Of a DNA stretch of 64,000 nt, positions 8,761-17,270 are shown one piece after another. Position 1 is the first letter of the stretch, and the number at the start of each line of letters is the position of its first letter. The stretch spans positions 434,001 through 498,000 of the forward strand of contig NZ_QKNY01000018.1 in NCBI RefSeq assembly GCF_003605575.1, written 5' to 3'. Under the pieces are notes generated by a model that did not search any database, was not told the origin of the DNA, and saw only the letters and a program-made list of their open reading frames with translations. The DNA comes from Halonotius aquaticus (GTDB lineage: Archaea > Halobacteriota > Halobacteria > Halobacteriales > Haloferacaceae). The position numbers and the translations under genes were made by a program.

Positions 8761-9638
8761 TGCGTCGCCTCCGGCGTTGCCTCGTTGGCTTTCGTCTCCA
8801 GCCAGTCGACGACGGTGCCCGGCACGTCGACATCGACACAGCCGTTGAGGGCTTTGAACTCGACGGTGTGGTTGATCTCGTGGACGGTGTATTCGCCGCT
8901 TTCCTCGCCGCCGACTTCCATCAGATCGACGCCGAGCAGGCCGCCGCCGACCGCGTCGCTGGCTTTCTCGACGAGATCGAGTGCAGTGTCGTCGAGCTCG
9001 AAGCCCGCGGTGTCGCCACCCTTCGCGGCGTTAGTCAGCCAGTGATCTGAGCTTCTGGTCATCGCGGCGACGGGCTCGCCGTCGGTCGCCAGCACGCGGA
9101 TATCGCGGCCGGGTTTGTCAACGAACTCTTGGACGTAGAAGACCTTGTGCTCGTAGTGGCCGAGCACCTTCTTGTGCTCCAAGATCGCTTCGGCCGCGCT
9201 CTCGGAGTCGATCTTCGCCATCAGGCGGCCCCATGAGCCGACGACCGGCTTGAGGACGCAGGGGTAGCCGAACGATTCGATGGCGTCCATCGCCGAGTCG
9301 ACGGTGAAGGCGAGCTTCGTGTCGGGTGTCGGCACGCCCGCGGCGTCGAGCGCGAGGCTGTTTTTCGCCTTGTCGGCACACACGTCGGCCGTTTCGGGGC
9401 TGTTGACGACCGGAACGCCGTAGTGATCGATGAAGCGCGTCGCGTACAGCGACCGGCTGGTCGACAGACAGCGGTCGACGACGATATCGAGGTCGTCGAC
9501 ATCGGCGGTCGTGCCGTCGAGGCCGAACTGGTGTTTCCGCACGTCGATTTTCTCGATCTCGTGGTCGCGGTCGCGTAGCTCGTTGAGCAACAGCTTCTCG
9601 TCCTGTCTGATCCGCGAGTAGAGGATACCGATTTTCAT
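8757..9638 (-). CDS. argX: Glutamate--LysW ligase (ArgX/LysX, ATP-grasp)
   Basis: Attaches the alpha-amino group of glutamate to the C-terminal glutamate of LysW in an ATP-dependent step; this defines the carrier-protein arginine route. The 293-residue ATP-grasp protein shows the RimK-like elements FGYPCVLKPVVGSWG, YVQEFVDKPGRDIRV, a WLTNAAKGG loop and the metal-binding tail VDLMEVGGEE/VHEINHTVEF. Haloarchaeal and thermophile LysX proteins commonly have NTARGG or similar at the WLTN loop. This protein has NAAKGG, a variation that might bear on substrate choice but cannot be interpreted alone. It lies 54 nt after lysW. Confidence 0.92.
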   Translation of the reverse strand: MKIGILYSRIRQDEKLLLNELRDRDHEIEKIDVRKHQFGLDGTTADVDDLDIVVDRCLSTSRSLYATRFIDHYGVPVVNSPETADVCADKAKNSLALDAAGVPTPDTKLAFTVDSAMDAIESFGYPCVLKPVVGSWGRLMAKIDSESAAEAILEHKKVLGHYEHKVFYVQEFVDKPGRDIRVLATDGEPVAAMTRSSDHWLTNAAKGGDTAGFELDDTALDLVEKASDAVGGGLLGVDLMEVGGEESGEYTVHEINHTVEFKALNGCVDVDVPGTVVDWLETKANEATPEATQ

Positions 9639-9692
9639 GATACTAGCTTTGGATCAGTCGCTCCCGCTGGCACCGCGGGCGTCGCGGTCACG

Positions 9693-9863
9693 TTACTCGC
9701 CCCAGTCCTCTTCGAGTTCCGGGGCTGTGTCAAGTTCCGGCGGCTCGGCCGCGAGAACTTCCAACTCGGCACCACAGGTGCCGCAGTCAAGGATCTCTCC
9801 GACTTCAACGTCGTCGTGCAGGTCGACGCCTGCACCGCATTCCGGACAATCTGCTTCTGACAT
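9693..9863 (-). CDS. lysW: Amino-group carrier protein LysW
   Basis: A 56-residue carrier on whose C-terminal glutamate the arginine intermediates are built. A zinc-ribbon-like knuckle is formed by Cys6-Cys9 and Cys27-Cys30. The acidic tail ends in EEDWGE, the diagnostic LysW C-terminal motif with the modifiable last Glu. The start is the ATG at 9861-9863: an upstream in-frame extension would run through the TATA region and is unlikely. First gene of the lysW-argX-argC-argB-argD-argE-argF unit, with a TATA element about 30 nt upstream. Confidence 0.96.
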   Translation of the reverse strand: MSEADCPECGAGVDLHDDVEVGEILDCGTCGAELEVLAAEPPELDTAPELEEDWGE

Positions 9864-9888
9864 GGGTGTACGCAGGCGTTCCCGACGT

Positions 9889-9900
9889 ATATACTTAAAC
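9889..9900 (-). promoter_or_regulatory. TATA element of the lysW-argF operon
   Basis: On the minus strand GTTTAAGTATAT lies about 31 nt before the lysW ATG, a strong haloarchaeal TATA match predicting a very short leader for the seven-gene operon. Confidence 0.65.
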
Positions 9901-9911
9901 ACATCGAACTT

Positions 9912-9927
9912 GTATAAAATTTTACAC
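9912..9927. promoter_or_regulatory. A/T-rich inverted repeat upstream of the lysW TATA box
   Basis: GTATAAAATTTTACAC is a 16-bp inverted repeat with one mismatched pair around a perfect TAAAATTTTA core (9915-9924). It sits immediately upstream of the BRE/TATA region of the lysW operon, where an activator would bind. The argG promoter has a shorter repeat in the same place. Confidence 0.4.
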
Positions 9928-9975
9928 TAAACAGCGTCGCCACTTCGCGTGATTTGCGGCGTTTTCCCGGTTCTG

Positions 9976-10050
9976 TGAAACCATCGATTCGGTTTCATGT
10001 TGGTGTAGTGCCCCCGAATGGGGGTCGCCGCCGTCGGCTGTGCCGCCGAC
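9976..10050. terminator. Three consecutive stem-loops after argH
   Basis: The argH-lysW spacer (9864-10073) holds three perfect inverted repeats. TGAAACC/GGTTTCA has 7-bp arms at 9976-9982 and 9991-9997. CCCCC/GGGGG has 5-bp arms at 10011-10015 and 10020-10024. GTCGGC/GCCGAC has 6-bp arms at 10033-10038 and 10045-10050. On the minus strand they lie just after the argH stop and before the lysW promoter, so they could end argGH transcription or regulate read-through. No oligo-T tract follows on the minus strand. Confidence 0.4.
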
Positions 10051-10073
10051 AGCGACTCCCGGGTCGAATCGCC

Positions 10074-11594
10074 TCAGACATACTGGTCGACCTCCCGCTG
10101 GAGCCGCTCGGCGGCCGCCGACAGCGTCTCGCGGCGCGCATCGAGGGCGTCGCTGTCGGTCGCCACACTCTCACCGGCCGTTTTGATCGACGCCTCGACA
10201 GCCCCCGGCGCGGGGCCGCCGACCGAATCCCGGCTCGCCACGCTTGCGGCCGGATCGAGGGCCGATTCGACGGCTGACTCATCAACGTACTCGAACAGCG
10301 ATTCGCCCAGCACCTCCTCGGCAGCGGCGTCGAGCACGGCGGCGGTCACGCCGTCGTCGCTATCGCCGCTGTCCGCAGCGTTTTCGGCCTTCTCGGCGGC
10401 CAGCGCGACTACCTCGTGTGCCGTCCGGAACGGCAACCCGGCCATCGCCAGCAGGTCGGCGATGCCGGTCGCCGTTGCAAAGCCGGCACCCGCTTCGTCA
10501 GCCAGCAACTCCGCGTTCCAGTCGGCGGTCGCCACCGCGCCTGCGGCAATCGACGACGCCTCGACGACGGCATCGACCGTGCGGAACGTGTGCGGGTGGG
10601 CGCGCTGCAGGTCGCGGTTGTACGCTCGCGGCAGCCCTTTCAGCGTCGTCAACAACCCGGTCAGCTCGCCGGTCGCGTCGCCGGCGACCGCCCGCGTTAG
10701 TTCCAGCGTATCGGGGTTCTTCTTCTGGGGCATGATCGAGGAGGTCGAACTGTAATCGTCCGACAGCTCGATGTAGCCCTTGTTGGCGAAAACGACGATG
10801 TCCTCGGCGAGCCCCGACAGCGTGGTCGCGTGGATCGCCAGCGCGGCGGTCGACTCCGCGAGGAAGTCACGCGCCGAGGCGGCGTCCATCGAGTTCTCGA
10901 CGACGCGGTCGAAGCCGAGCAACTCGGCGGTGCGCTCGCGGTCGATATCGAACGGCGTCCCCGCGAAGGCCGCCCCACCGAGCGGCGACTCGTTCGTGCG
11001 GTCGTAGGCATCGAGCAAGCGAGCGGTATCGCGGCCGACGGCGGCCGCATACGACGAGAGATAGTGACCGACCGTGATCGGCTGGGCTGGCTGGAGGTGG
11101 GTGTAGCCGGGCATCACCGTCTCGGTGTGCTCGGCGGCGGTCTCCAGCAGCGATTCGCGCAGCGCGAGGGTCGCCTCGATGGCGTCCAGCAAATCCTCGC
11201 GGAGGCGATAGCGAATACAGGCGGCGACCTCGTCGTTGCGACTGCGGGCGGTGTGCATCTTCCCGCCGTCGGGGCCGACGCGGTCGATGACGGCCGACTC
11301 GATGGCCTCGTGGACGTCTTCGCCGTCCGGGAGGTCGCTGTGGCCCGCGGTCTCAACGTCATCGAGTACGGTCAGAATCTCGCCGGCCACGTCGTCGCCG
11401 ATGATTCCCTGTTCGGCGAGCATGACGACGTGAGCGCGGTCGACCGCGAGATCAGCATCGAAAATCCGACTGTCGCCGGCGAGACTCGACAGGAATTCGC
11501 GGGCGGGGCCGCCGCTGAAGCGATCACGGCGGATGACCGTCTCGTCGTCCGCGTCGTTCGGATCAGCCGCGCCGTCCGTCGCGTCGTCGCCCAT
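10074..11594 (-). CDS. argH: Argininosuccinate lyase
   Basis: Cleaves argininosuccinate to arginine and fumarate; fumarase/aspartase superfamily. The 506-residue protein carries HTARSRND (114-121), THLQPAQP (165-172) and the flexible signature loop SSIMPQKKNP (285-294) with its catalytic serine. An acidic, low-complexity N-terminus of about 20 residues precedes the conserved core (RDRFSGGP), in line with haloarchaeal adaptation. The last 60 residues are Ala/Glu/Asp-rich. It starts 6 nt after the argG stop, so the two genes form an argG-argH unit. Confidence 0.96.
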   Translation of the reverse strand: MGDDATDGAADPNDADDETVIRRDRFSGGPAREFLSSLAGDSRIFDADLAVDRAHVVMLAEQGIIGDDVAGEILTVLDDVETAGHSDLPDGEDVHEAIESAVIDRVGPDGGKMHTARSRNDEVAACIRYRLREDLLDAIEATLALRESLLETAAEHTETVMPGYTHLQPAQPITVGHYLSSYAAAVGRDTARLLDAYDRTNESPLGGAAFAGTPFDIDRERTAELLGFDRVVENSMDAASARDFLAESTAALAIHATTLSGLAEDIVVFANKGYIELSDDYSSTSSIMPQKKNPDTLELTRAVAGDATGELTGLLTTLKGLPRAYNRDLQRAHPHTFRTVDAVVEASSIAAGAVATADWNAELLADEAGAGFATATGIADLLAMAGLPFRTAHEVVALAAEKAENAADSGDSDDGVTAAVLDAAAEEVLGESLFEYVDESAVESALDPAASVASRDSVGGPAPGAVEASIKTAGESVATDSDALDARRETLSAAAERLQREVDQYV

Positions 11595-11600
11595 GGTTGC

Positions 11601-12827
11601 TTACTCGTCGCTCTCGTCGCCGTCAGTCGCCCCGCGCTTCGCGTCGGCGGCGCGCTTGGCTTCGGCGGCGATGCGATCCTGATAGCCGTGATATTTGGCG
11701 ACGCCGGTCGCGTCGGCTTGGGTGATGTCGCCGACTTTCTCCGTGTTGAAGGAAGCGGCGTCGGCGGAGTAGACAGCATACTCGCTGTCGCGGCCGACGA
11801 CGCGGGCTTGGCCGCCCTCAAAGCGGATCGTCACCGTGCCGGTGACTTTCGTCTGGGTTTCCTCGATGAAGCCCTCAAGTGCGGCGACGAGCGGGCCATC
11901 GACGAGTCCTTCGTACCCCTTCTGGCTCCACTCGGCGTCGACCTGCTGTTTGAAGTCGCGTTCCTCCTTCGTGAGGACGAGTGCTTCCAGCCCTTCGTGG
12001 GCGTTGAGCAGCGTCGTCGCCGCGGGGTGCTCGTAGTTTTCTCTCACTTTGAGGCCGAGCATACGATCTTCCATCATGTCGGTGCGGCCGACGCCGTAGG
12101 AGCCGGCGAGTTCGTTGAGTTCTTCGATCAACTCGATTGGCTCCATTGCCTCGCCGTTCAGCGAGACGGGATACCCGTTCTCGAAGCCGAGTTCGATCTC
12201 CTCGCCGAAGCCACTCGGCGCGGTCGTCCACTCGTAGATCTCCTCGCCAGGGACGTGATCCGGCTCTTCAAGGTCGCCGCCCTCGATGGAACGGCTCCAG
12301 AGGTTCGTGTCAATCGACCATGTTCCCTCGTTGCCGGCCTCGACGGGGAGGTTACGCTCGGCGGCGTACTCGATCTCCCAGTCGCGGGTCATCCCCATCT
12401 CGCGGACGGGCGCGATGACTTCGAGATCGGAGGCACGCCAAATAGCTTCAAAACGGAGTTGGTCGTTGCCCTTGCCGGTACAGCCGTGGGCGATGCCGTC
12501 GCAGCCTTCCTCCTCGGCGACACGGAGGATCGCTTTGGCGATCACCGGCCGCGCAAGGGCGGTGCCCAGCGGGTAGCCCTGGTAGTCGGCGTTGGCGCGG
12601 ACGGCGTCGAAACAGAGATCGGCGAACTCCGCTTTGGCGTCGACGACGTGGTGATCGAGATCGAGTGCCTCGGCAGTCTCCCGAGCCTCCTCGAACTCAT
12701 CATCCGGCTGGCCGACATCGACGGTGACGCCGATCACTTCGTCGTAGCCGTACTCCTCTTCGAGAACCGGCACGCAGACGGTGGTATCGAGCCCACCGCT
12801 GAACGCCAGTGCCACGCGGTTTGTCAT
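11601..12827 (-). CDS. argG: Argininosuccinate synthase
   Basis: ATP-dependent condensation of citrulline with aspartate. The 408-residue protein begins with the PP-loop SGGLDT (10-15) of the N-type ATP pyrophosphatases and has the family segments YPLGTALARP, HGCTGKGNDQLRFE and EGTWSIDTNLWSRS. Length fits the usual 400-410 residues. The C-terminal 15 residues are acidic and nonconserved. First gene of argG-argH, with a TATA element and an inverted repeat directly upstream. Confidence 0.97.
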   Translation of the reverse strand: MTNRVALAFSGGLDTTVCVPVLEEEYGYDEVIGVTVDVGQPDDEFEEARETAEALDLDHHVVDAKAEFADLCFDAVRANADYQGYPLGTALARPVIAKAILRVAEEEGCDGIAHGCTGKGNDQLRFEAIWRASDLEVIAPVREMGMTRDWEIEYAAERNLPVEAGNEGTWSIDTNLWSRSIEGGDLEEPDHVPGEEIYEWTTAPSGFGEEIELGFENGYPVSLNGEAMEPIELIEELNELAGSYGVGRTDMMEDRMLGLKVRENYEHPAATTLLNAHEGLEALVLTKEERDFKQQVDAEWSQKGYEGLVDGPLVAALEGFIEETQTKVTGTVTIRFEGGQARVVGRDSEYAVYSADAASFNTEKVGDITQADATGVAKYHGYQDRIAAEAKRAADAKRGATDGDESDE

Positions 12828-12849
12828 TACCTACACCAAACGGGGAGTA

Positions 12850-12861
12850 GGCCTTAAATTC
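12850..12861 (-). promoter_or_regulatory. TATA element of argG-argH
   Basis: On the minus strand GAATTTAAGGCC is centred about 29 nt before the argG ATG, fitting a short-leader haloarchaeal promoter. Confidence 0.6.
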
Positions 12862-12864
12862 AGT

Positions 12865-12876
12865 GATTTACAAATC
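12865..12876. promoter_or_regulatory. Inverted repeat upstream of the argG TATA box
   Basis: GATTT-AC-AAATC (5-bp arms, 2-nt centre) lies directly upstream of the argG TATA/BRE, in the same relative place as the A/T-rich repeat before lysW. Both contain a TTTACA-like half. It may be a shared regulator site. Confidence 0.35.
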
Positions 12877-13136
12877 CGAAAATAGCCGGATAGACGGTTC
12901 TACATGGCTGAAAACAGGATTTTCGCGGAATGAATCAGCGACGGTCGAACCGAAATGAGGCCTCCCGGCCCGACCGTCGAGACGAGGCGAGGCCGCCGGT
13001 CGGCCCCGCTCGCGGTAGTCGCCGCAGCCGCCGCTGGCCGACAACAGGCACAGCAGAGCGACGGTCAGCGGTCATTAGTGGTTCCTTGGTGGTCGGCTAC
13101 AAAACGATTTCGTGATCGCTTCGTGTGGAGCCGATT
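12877..13136. other. Non-coding spacer with a 9-bp inverted repeat
   Basis: No convincing gene lies between the argG promoter and the kinase-like gene at 13137. The stretch holds one perfect inverted repeat, CGACGGTCG (12939-12947) and CGACCGTCG (12971-12979), around a 23-nt loop. The rest is GC-rich with no tRNA-like fold that I could draw. Confidence 0.4.
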
Positions 13137-13754
13137 TCAGGCCCACAACGGATCGAATCCAACGTCGACGCCGAACAGCCAGAACGTGACGACGATGCCC
13201 GCGGCCGCGACCGGCGGAATCGTGAGGTTGTCGTCGACGCCGATGCCACGGATGACCGGCTTGACGCCGTCAGCGACCGCGCCGACGGCCGCACCGACCC
13301 CTGCCGCGGCGACGCCGACTGTAGTGCTGCTGCCAGCAACTGTGAACGGCACAGCCAACAGAAAACAGACCCCGAACGTCGCGGCGACGACGGCGGGCCG
13401 TTTGTGCTCGTCGGCCGCGTTGTCGCCGAGCATCCCGCTGACTGGGTCGCCCAGAATCAACATCAACATCGCCGGAATCGTCACCGACGGGCCGAACAGC
13501 ACGGCGACGGTGGTCATGCTGAGCATATAAAGCGCGTAGCCGGCGACCGCGTGCTGTTCGTACGGGCGGGTGATCTCGTCGTAGAGCCGGTGGTTGAGGC
13601 CGACGACCAGCCGGAGAAATTCGAGGGTGAAGACGATCCCCGTCACGACGAGCATGAAGTATCGGAGCTCCCGCCACGTGACGATGTCCAGCAGGTAGAT
13701 CGCCGGCATCCCGACGCCGCTGGCGTGGATCGCCCGCCGGCCGTACTCGCTCAT
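13137..13754 (-). CDS. Dolichol-kinase/phytol-kinase-like CTP-dependent membrane kinase
   Basis: A 205-residue polytopic membrane protein (about six segments) of the SEC59/VTE5 polyprenol kinase group. It has an N-terminal RRAIHASG, then ILGDPVSGMLGD (CTP-binding region) and a DNLTIPP motif near the C-terminus, all hallmarks of dolichol and phytol kinases. It would phosphorylate a long-chain polyprenol on the cytoplasmic side, salvaging lipid carriers for glycosylation or recycling geranylgeraniol. It ends 309 nt downstream (minus-strand sense) of nothing obvious and starts 49 nt after the glyS stop. The exact alcohol substrate is inferred only by family. Confidence 0.8.
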   Translation of the reverse strand: MSEYGRRAIHASGVGMPAIYLLDIVTWRELRYFMLVVTGIVFTLEFLRLVVGLNHRLYDEITRPYEQHAVAGYALYMLSMTTVAVLFGPSVTIPAMLMLILGDPVSGMLGDNAADEHKRPAVVAATFGVCFLLAVPFTVAGSSTTVGVAAAGVGAAVGAVADGVKPVIRGIGVDDNLTIPPVAAAGIVVTFWLFGVDVGFDPLWA

Positions 13755-13803
13755 GGGCGTTGTCTCAGGACTGACCAGGATGTCGATACTGCTCGGTGCA
13801 TCG

Positions 13804-15597
13804 TCAGTCAGTCGTCACGTCGGTGTCGACGCGCTCGTAGCGATCCTGCAGATCGGCGAACTCGCGGTCGCCGTCGAAGACAGCTTCGAGTTCGGCGGCG
13901 AGCTCAGCGACCGGCAACCGGAGTTGGGCCGCCGAATCGCGCTCACGCAGGGTGACCGTCGTCTCGTCGTCGCCCTCCAAGCCGTCCTGGTCGACAGTCA
14001 CGCAGAACGGCGTGCCGACCTCGTCCTGGCGGCGGTATCGCCGGCCGATCGAGCCGGAGTCATCGTAGCTGACAGAGATGCCGGCCGCTCGGAGCTCGTC
14101 GGCGAGGTCGCTGGCAACGTCGATGAGTGCATCGTCGTTGCTGATCAGCGGAAAGACGGCCACATCGGTCGGCGCGATCTCGGGTGCTAACGAGAGGTAG
14201 GTTCGCGTTTCGTCGTCGACTTCGTCCTCGCTGTAGGCGTGTTCGAGCAGCGTGTAGACTGTCCGCCCGACACCGAAGGAGGGTTCGACGACGTGCGGCG
14301 TGATGTGTTCGCCGTTTTCGGTCTGTTCCTCGACGGAGAAGTTTGCGACCTCGGTGTCAACGGTGTAGCTCTCGCCATCGGTCTCGACAGTGACTTCGTC
14401 GCCATCGAAGGCATCGGGGTCGCTCTCGGCGAGCTCCTGCAGGGCATCGGCCACGTCGCCGGCCGCGCCGCCGAACTCGGGGCCGAGGGCGGCCATATCT
14501 GGATCGACGGTCGCGCGTTCGACCGTTTTCGGCTCGTCGTAGCGTTTGAACACGGTAAACCGATCCTCGGAGTGCTCGCCGTGTTTCGTGAGATCGTAGT
14601 CGCCGCGGTAGGCGAAGCCGGCGATCTCAATCCAGTTACCGCCGATCTCGCTTTCAGCATCCCAACAGTCGGCGGCGTAGTGGGCGCGCTCGCCGGAGAG
14701 GTGCTGGCGGAACCGGAAGCGATCCATGTCGACGCCGACCCGTTCGTACCAGCCCTGGGCGACACCGAGGAAGTAGGCGACCCACGGCGAGGTGATGATC
14801 GCGTCATCGACCGCCTCGCCGATGGTTGTCTCGATATACTCGCCGTCGTCGGCGTGCTGTTCACTGACAGGGTAGAGCGTGACCTCGACATCTTCGACAG
14901 CTTCGAGCGGCGGCTCATCTTCCTCGGGATCGATGAACTGTTCGAGTTCGGCTTGGGTGAACTCCCGGACGCGAATGATCCCGCGACGCGGGCTGATCTC
15001 GTTGCGGTAGGCCGGGCCGATCTGGGTGATGCCAAAGGGGAGTTGCCCGCGAGCGTACTCCTTGAGTCGCGGGAACTCGACGAAGATCCCTTGGGCGGTT
15101 TCTGGTCGCAGATAGCCGGGCTGGCCGCTGCCGGGGCCGATCGAAGTCTCGAACATGAGGTTGAAGTCCTCGACCGGTTCGCCGGCGAGGTCGGCCCCGC
15201 AGGTCGGACACGCGAGGTCGTGCTCGCGGATGAGTTCTTCAACGCGGTCGACGCCGAGGGCTTCGGCGTCCTCGATGTCGGCGACGGCGTCTTCGATCAG
15301 GTGGTCGGCACGGTGACTTTCGCCGCACTCGGCGCATTCGATGAGCATGTCGTCGAAGCCGTCGAGGTGTCCCGAGGCCTCGAAGACGGGTTCGGGCATG
15401 ACAGTTGGGGCTTCGATCTCCTCATTGCCGAGTCGGAGCGTGAACTGCTCGCGCCACGCGGCCTCGACGTTACGTTTGAGGGCCGCACCCTCCGGGCCGA
15501 AGGTGTAGAAGCCCGCCGTCCCGCCGTAGGCCTCGTTGGCACCGAAAAAGAAGCCCCGGCGTTTGGCGAGTTCAGTGAGAGCCTGTTGGCTGGCCAT
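13804..15597 (-). CDS. glyS: Glycyl-tRNA synthetase
   Basis: Class II synthetase (alpha2 archaeal/eukaryotic type), 597 residues. N-terminal RRGFFFGANEAYGG and FGPEGAALKRN belong to motif 1; YLRPETAQGIFVEF and YRNEISPRRGIIRVREFTQ are motif 2. SFGVGRTVYTLLEH is motif 3. Two CxxC pairs (ECAEC; ACPTC) in the insert suggest a zinc knuckle. The C-terminal anticodon-binding domain contains FPLISNDD and YRRQDEVGTPFCVTVD. Overlaps the CBS gene by one nucleotide (TGATG), so both are probably cotranscribed. Confidence 0.97.
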   Translation of the reverse strand: MASQQALTELAKRRGFFFGANEAYGGTAGFYTFGPEGAALKRNVEAAWREQFTLRLGNEEIEAPTVMPEPVFEASGHLDGFDDMLIECAECGESHRADHLIEDAVADIEDAEALGVDRVEELIREHDLACPTCGADLAGEPVEDFNLMFETSIGPGSGQPGYLRPETAQGIFVEFPRLKEYARGQLPFGITQIGPAYRNEISPRRGIIRVREFTQAELEQFIDPEEDEPPLEAVEDVEVTLYPVSEQHADDGEYIETTIGEAVDDAIITSPWVAYFLGVAQGWYERVGVDMDRFRFRQHLSGERAHYAADCWDAESEIGGNWIEIAGFAYRGDYDLTKHGEHSEDRFTVFKRYDEPKTVERATVDPDMAALGPEFGGAAGDVADALQELAESDPDAFDGDEVTVETDGESYTVDTEVANFSVEEQTENGEHITPHVVEPSFGVGRTVYTLLEHAYSEDEVDDETRTYLSLAPEIAPTDVAVFPLISNDDALIDVASDLADELRAAGISVSYDDSGSIGRRYRRQDEVGTPFCVTVDQDGLEGDDETTVTLRERDSAAQLRLPVAELAAELEAVFDGDREFADLQDRYERVDTDVTTD

Positions 15598-16454
15598 CAG
15601 AGCCCCTCCAGCAGGTCGATATCGCGGACGATGCCGATCAGCTCACCACCCGAAACGAGCGGGATCTGCTCGATCTCGTTGGAGATCATCGTCTGGGCGG
15701 CGTCGGTCGCGGTTTTCGTCTTACCGATGGTGATCACATCGCTGGTCATGATCTCAGCGACCGGTTCCGCGGGGATCTCAACGTTGCGGGTCGGGAAGTA
15801 GCTGTTACCGACGGCCTTGATTCCCTCCCAGGCCCACTCGGAGTCCTGTTCGGCGATGGATTCGCCGGTGTCATCTTCACCTTCGACGACGCGGGCGATT
15901 TCGACGATGTCGACCTCGGTGAGCATCCCCGTCATGTCGCCGTCGTCGTCGAGGACGACCGTGTAGGGGACGTTTGCGTGGTAGATCTCGCGTTCGGCAA
16001 CAGTGAGGGGGGTGCCGACGTAGGTGGTGTTGATATCGCGGGTCGCCAACTCGCCGACCTGGGTGTCGCCGGGGATCTGTTCGCGGGCGATGGCGCGTAC
16101 CACGTCGGTAACGGTGATGATCCCGTCGAGTTCGTCGTTGTCAGTAGGATCGACAACTGGCACGCGGCGGGCATCGTTGTCGACCATGTGAGCCGCCGCA
16201 TCGAGGATATCAGTGTCGGGGGTCACCGTCTCGACCTCGCGGGTAAGCAAAGCGAGTTGATCCTCATCAGGGCGTTCGATCAGCGAATCCCGGGAGATGA
16301 TCCCCCGGTAGACATCGACGCCATCGACGGCTTTGGTCACCGGAACCGACGAAAAGCCGTGGTCTTGCAGGTACGTCAGGACATCGTCACGAGTGCCGGG
16401 CAGCTCAACAGTGACAAGCTCGTCACGGGGTGTCATCGCGTCAGCGACGTTCAT
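15597..16454 (-). CDS. Protein of four CBS domains
   Basis: A 285-residue soluble protein built of four CBS repeats (starts about residues 3, 73, 140 and 228), each with the ADAMTPRDELVT / VSGGELIGIVRD type pattern. CBS pairs form Bateman modules that bind adenosine nucleotides. No catalytic domain is attached, so it may sense energy state and act on a partner. It overlaps the glyS start by one nucleotide, but a direct link to tRNA charging is only positional. Confidence 0.88.
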   Translation of the reverse strand: MNVADAMTPRDELVTVELPGTRDDVLTYLQDHGFSSVPVTKAVDGVDVYRGIISRDSLIERPDEDQLALLTREVETVTPDTDILDAAAHMVDNDARRVPVVDPTDNDELDGIITVTDVVRAIAREQIPGDTQVGELATRDINTTYVGTPLTVAEREIYHANVPYTVVLDDDGDMTGMLTEVDIVEIARVVEGEDDTGESIAEQDSEWAWEGIKAVGNSYFPTRNVEIPAEPVAEIMTSDVITIGKTKTATDAAQTMISNEIEQIPLVSGGELIGIVRDIDLLEGL

Positions 16455-16527
16455 ACCCCGGCTACCGTCGGCCAGCCTCTTGTATCAACCGAAGGCGGCC
16501 GTCGGCGCGACGGTCGGTTCCGACATC

Positions 16528-16535
16528 ATTAAATA
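16528..16535 (+). promoter_or_regulatory. TATA element before the small gene at 16558
   Basis: ATTAAATA lies 27 nt before the ATG at 16558, the leaderless haloarchaeal arrangement. Confidence 0.5.
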
Positions 16536-16557
16536 CCTGAGCGTGTGACAGTATTCC

Positions 16558-16725
16558 ATGACACAGGATCACACGCCTGTTGGGGATGCCGGAACACCCG
16601 AAGTCATGGCCGCCGTCGACGACGCCGACAGCCGGCCCTCATATGTCATCGCCGACATCAGCCGGGACGGCGCGTGGCTCTCCGTCCACGAAACCGACGC
16701 TGTGATCCTTTCTGAGTGGTGTTGA
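16558..16725 (+). CDS. Small conserved haloarchaeal protein (DUF7556-like)
   Basis: A 55-residue acidic protein. It contains VMAAVDDAD, then YVIADISRDGAWLSV and a short tail ending EWC, a pattern that I recall from the small haloarchaeal DUF7556 family (recollection, not a search). A good TATA box supports expression. Function unknown; no metal or DNA-binding motif. A natural Trp-Cys end is unusual: relatives often end in Trp-Arg. Confidence 0.7.
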   Translation: MTQDHTPVGDAGTPEVMAAVDDADSRPSYVIADISRDGAWLSVHETDAVILSEWC

Positions 16726-16889
16726 GGCCGACCGCCCACACCTGCCTGTTGCTGTATCGGTGACTGCGAGTCAGCTGTTGCTACCCTCGATAACGGCTCA
16801 TATGCGCTCACAGCAACCACCGATCACCTGATTCCATGCTCCCGGGATAACCCGGTGCAGTCAAATCCCCACACCGAATACCACCACGT

Positions 16890-17174
16890 ATGCCGAAAGA
16901 CATCCCGGATCCCAGCGAGACGCGGCGGTTCGAAAACGGGAAAGTCATCGAAATCAAGGTTGACGGCGAGATCGTCATGCGGATCGAACGGCAAAACGAG
17001 ATCTTTACATCACCCATCGAAGACGCCGGGATTTGGGCCGCTCTCTCGGGCATCATCGACTCCATCGACGAAACCCTAGAGGACAAACTCGACTCCGAGC
17101 CCCACGAGATGCTGTCCGAACACGAAGTCGAGATCCGCGCAGGACATGCCGGCGACTGGGATCAGATCAACTGA
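16890..17174 (+). CDS. Small acidic hypothetical protein
   Basis: A 94-residue soluble acidic protein with alternating strand-like segments (VIEIKVDGEIVMRIE) and an amphipathic helix (WAALSGIIDSIDETLEDKL). Codon use is GC-rich at third positions like its neighbours, and a clean ATG opens the frame, so it is probably real. No family was recognised. The stretch 16726-16889 before it shows no further gene. Confidence 0.55.
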   Translation: MPKDIPDPSETRRFENGKVIEIKVDGEIVMRIERQNEIFTSPIEDAGIWAALSGIIDSIDETLEDKLDSEPHEMLSEHEVEIRAGHAGDWDQIN

Positions 17175-17270
17175 AAGCCGGAGAACCCACTGTGTCGAAA
17201 ACCGCCCTCCCGTCTGTATGACGGGATCAGGCGATACCAAACCAGTGTCAACGTGTGTTGACTGTTCAAA

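Noticed and set aside
10015-13530. Long plus-strand ORFs opposite argH and argG
   Set aside because: They are high-GC shadow frames of the arg genes; the minus-strand frames carry all catalytic motifs.
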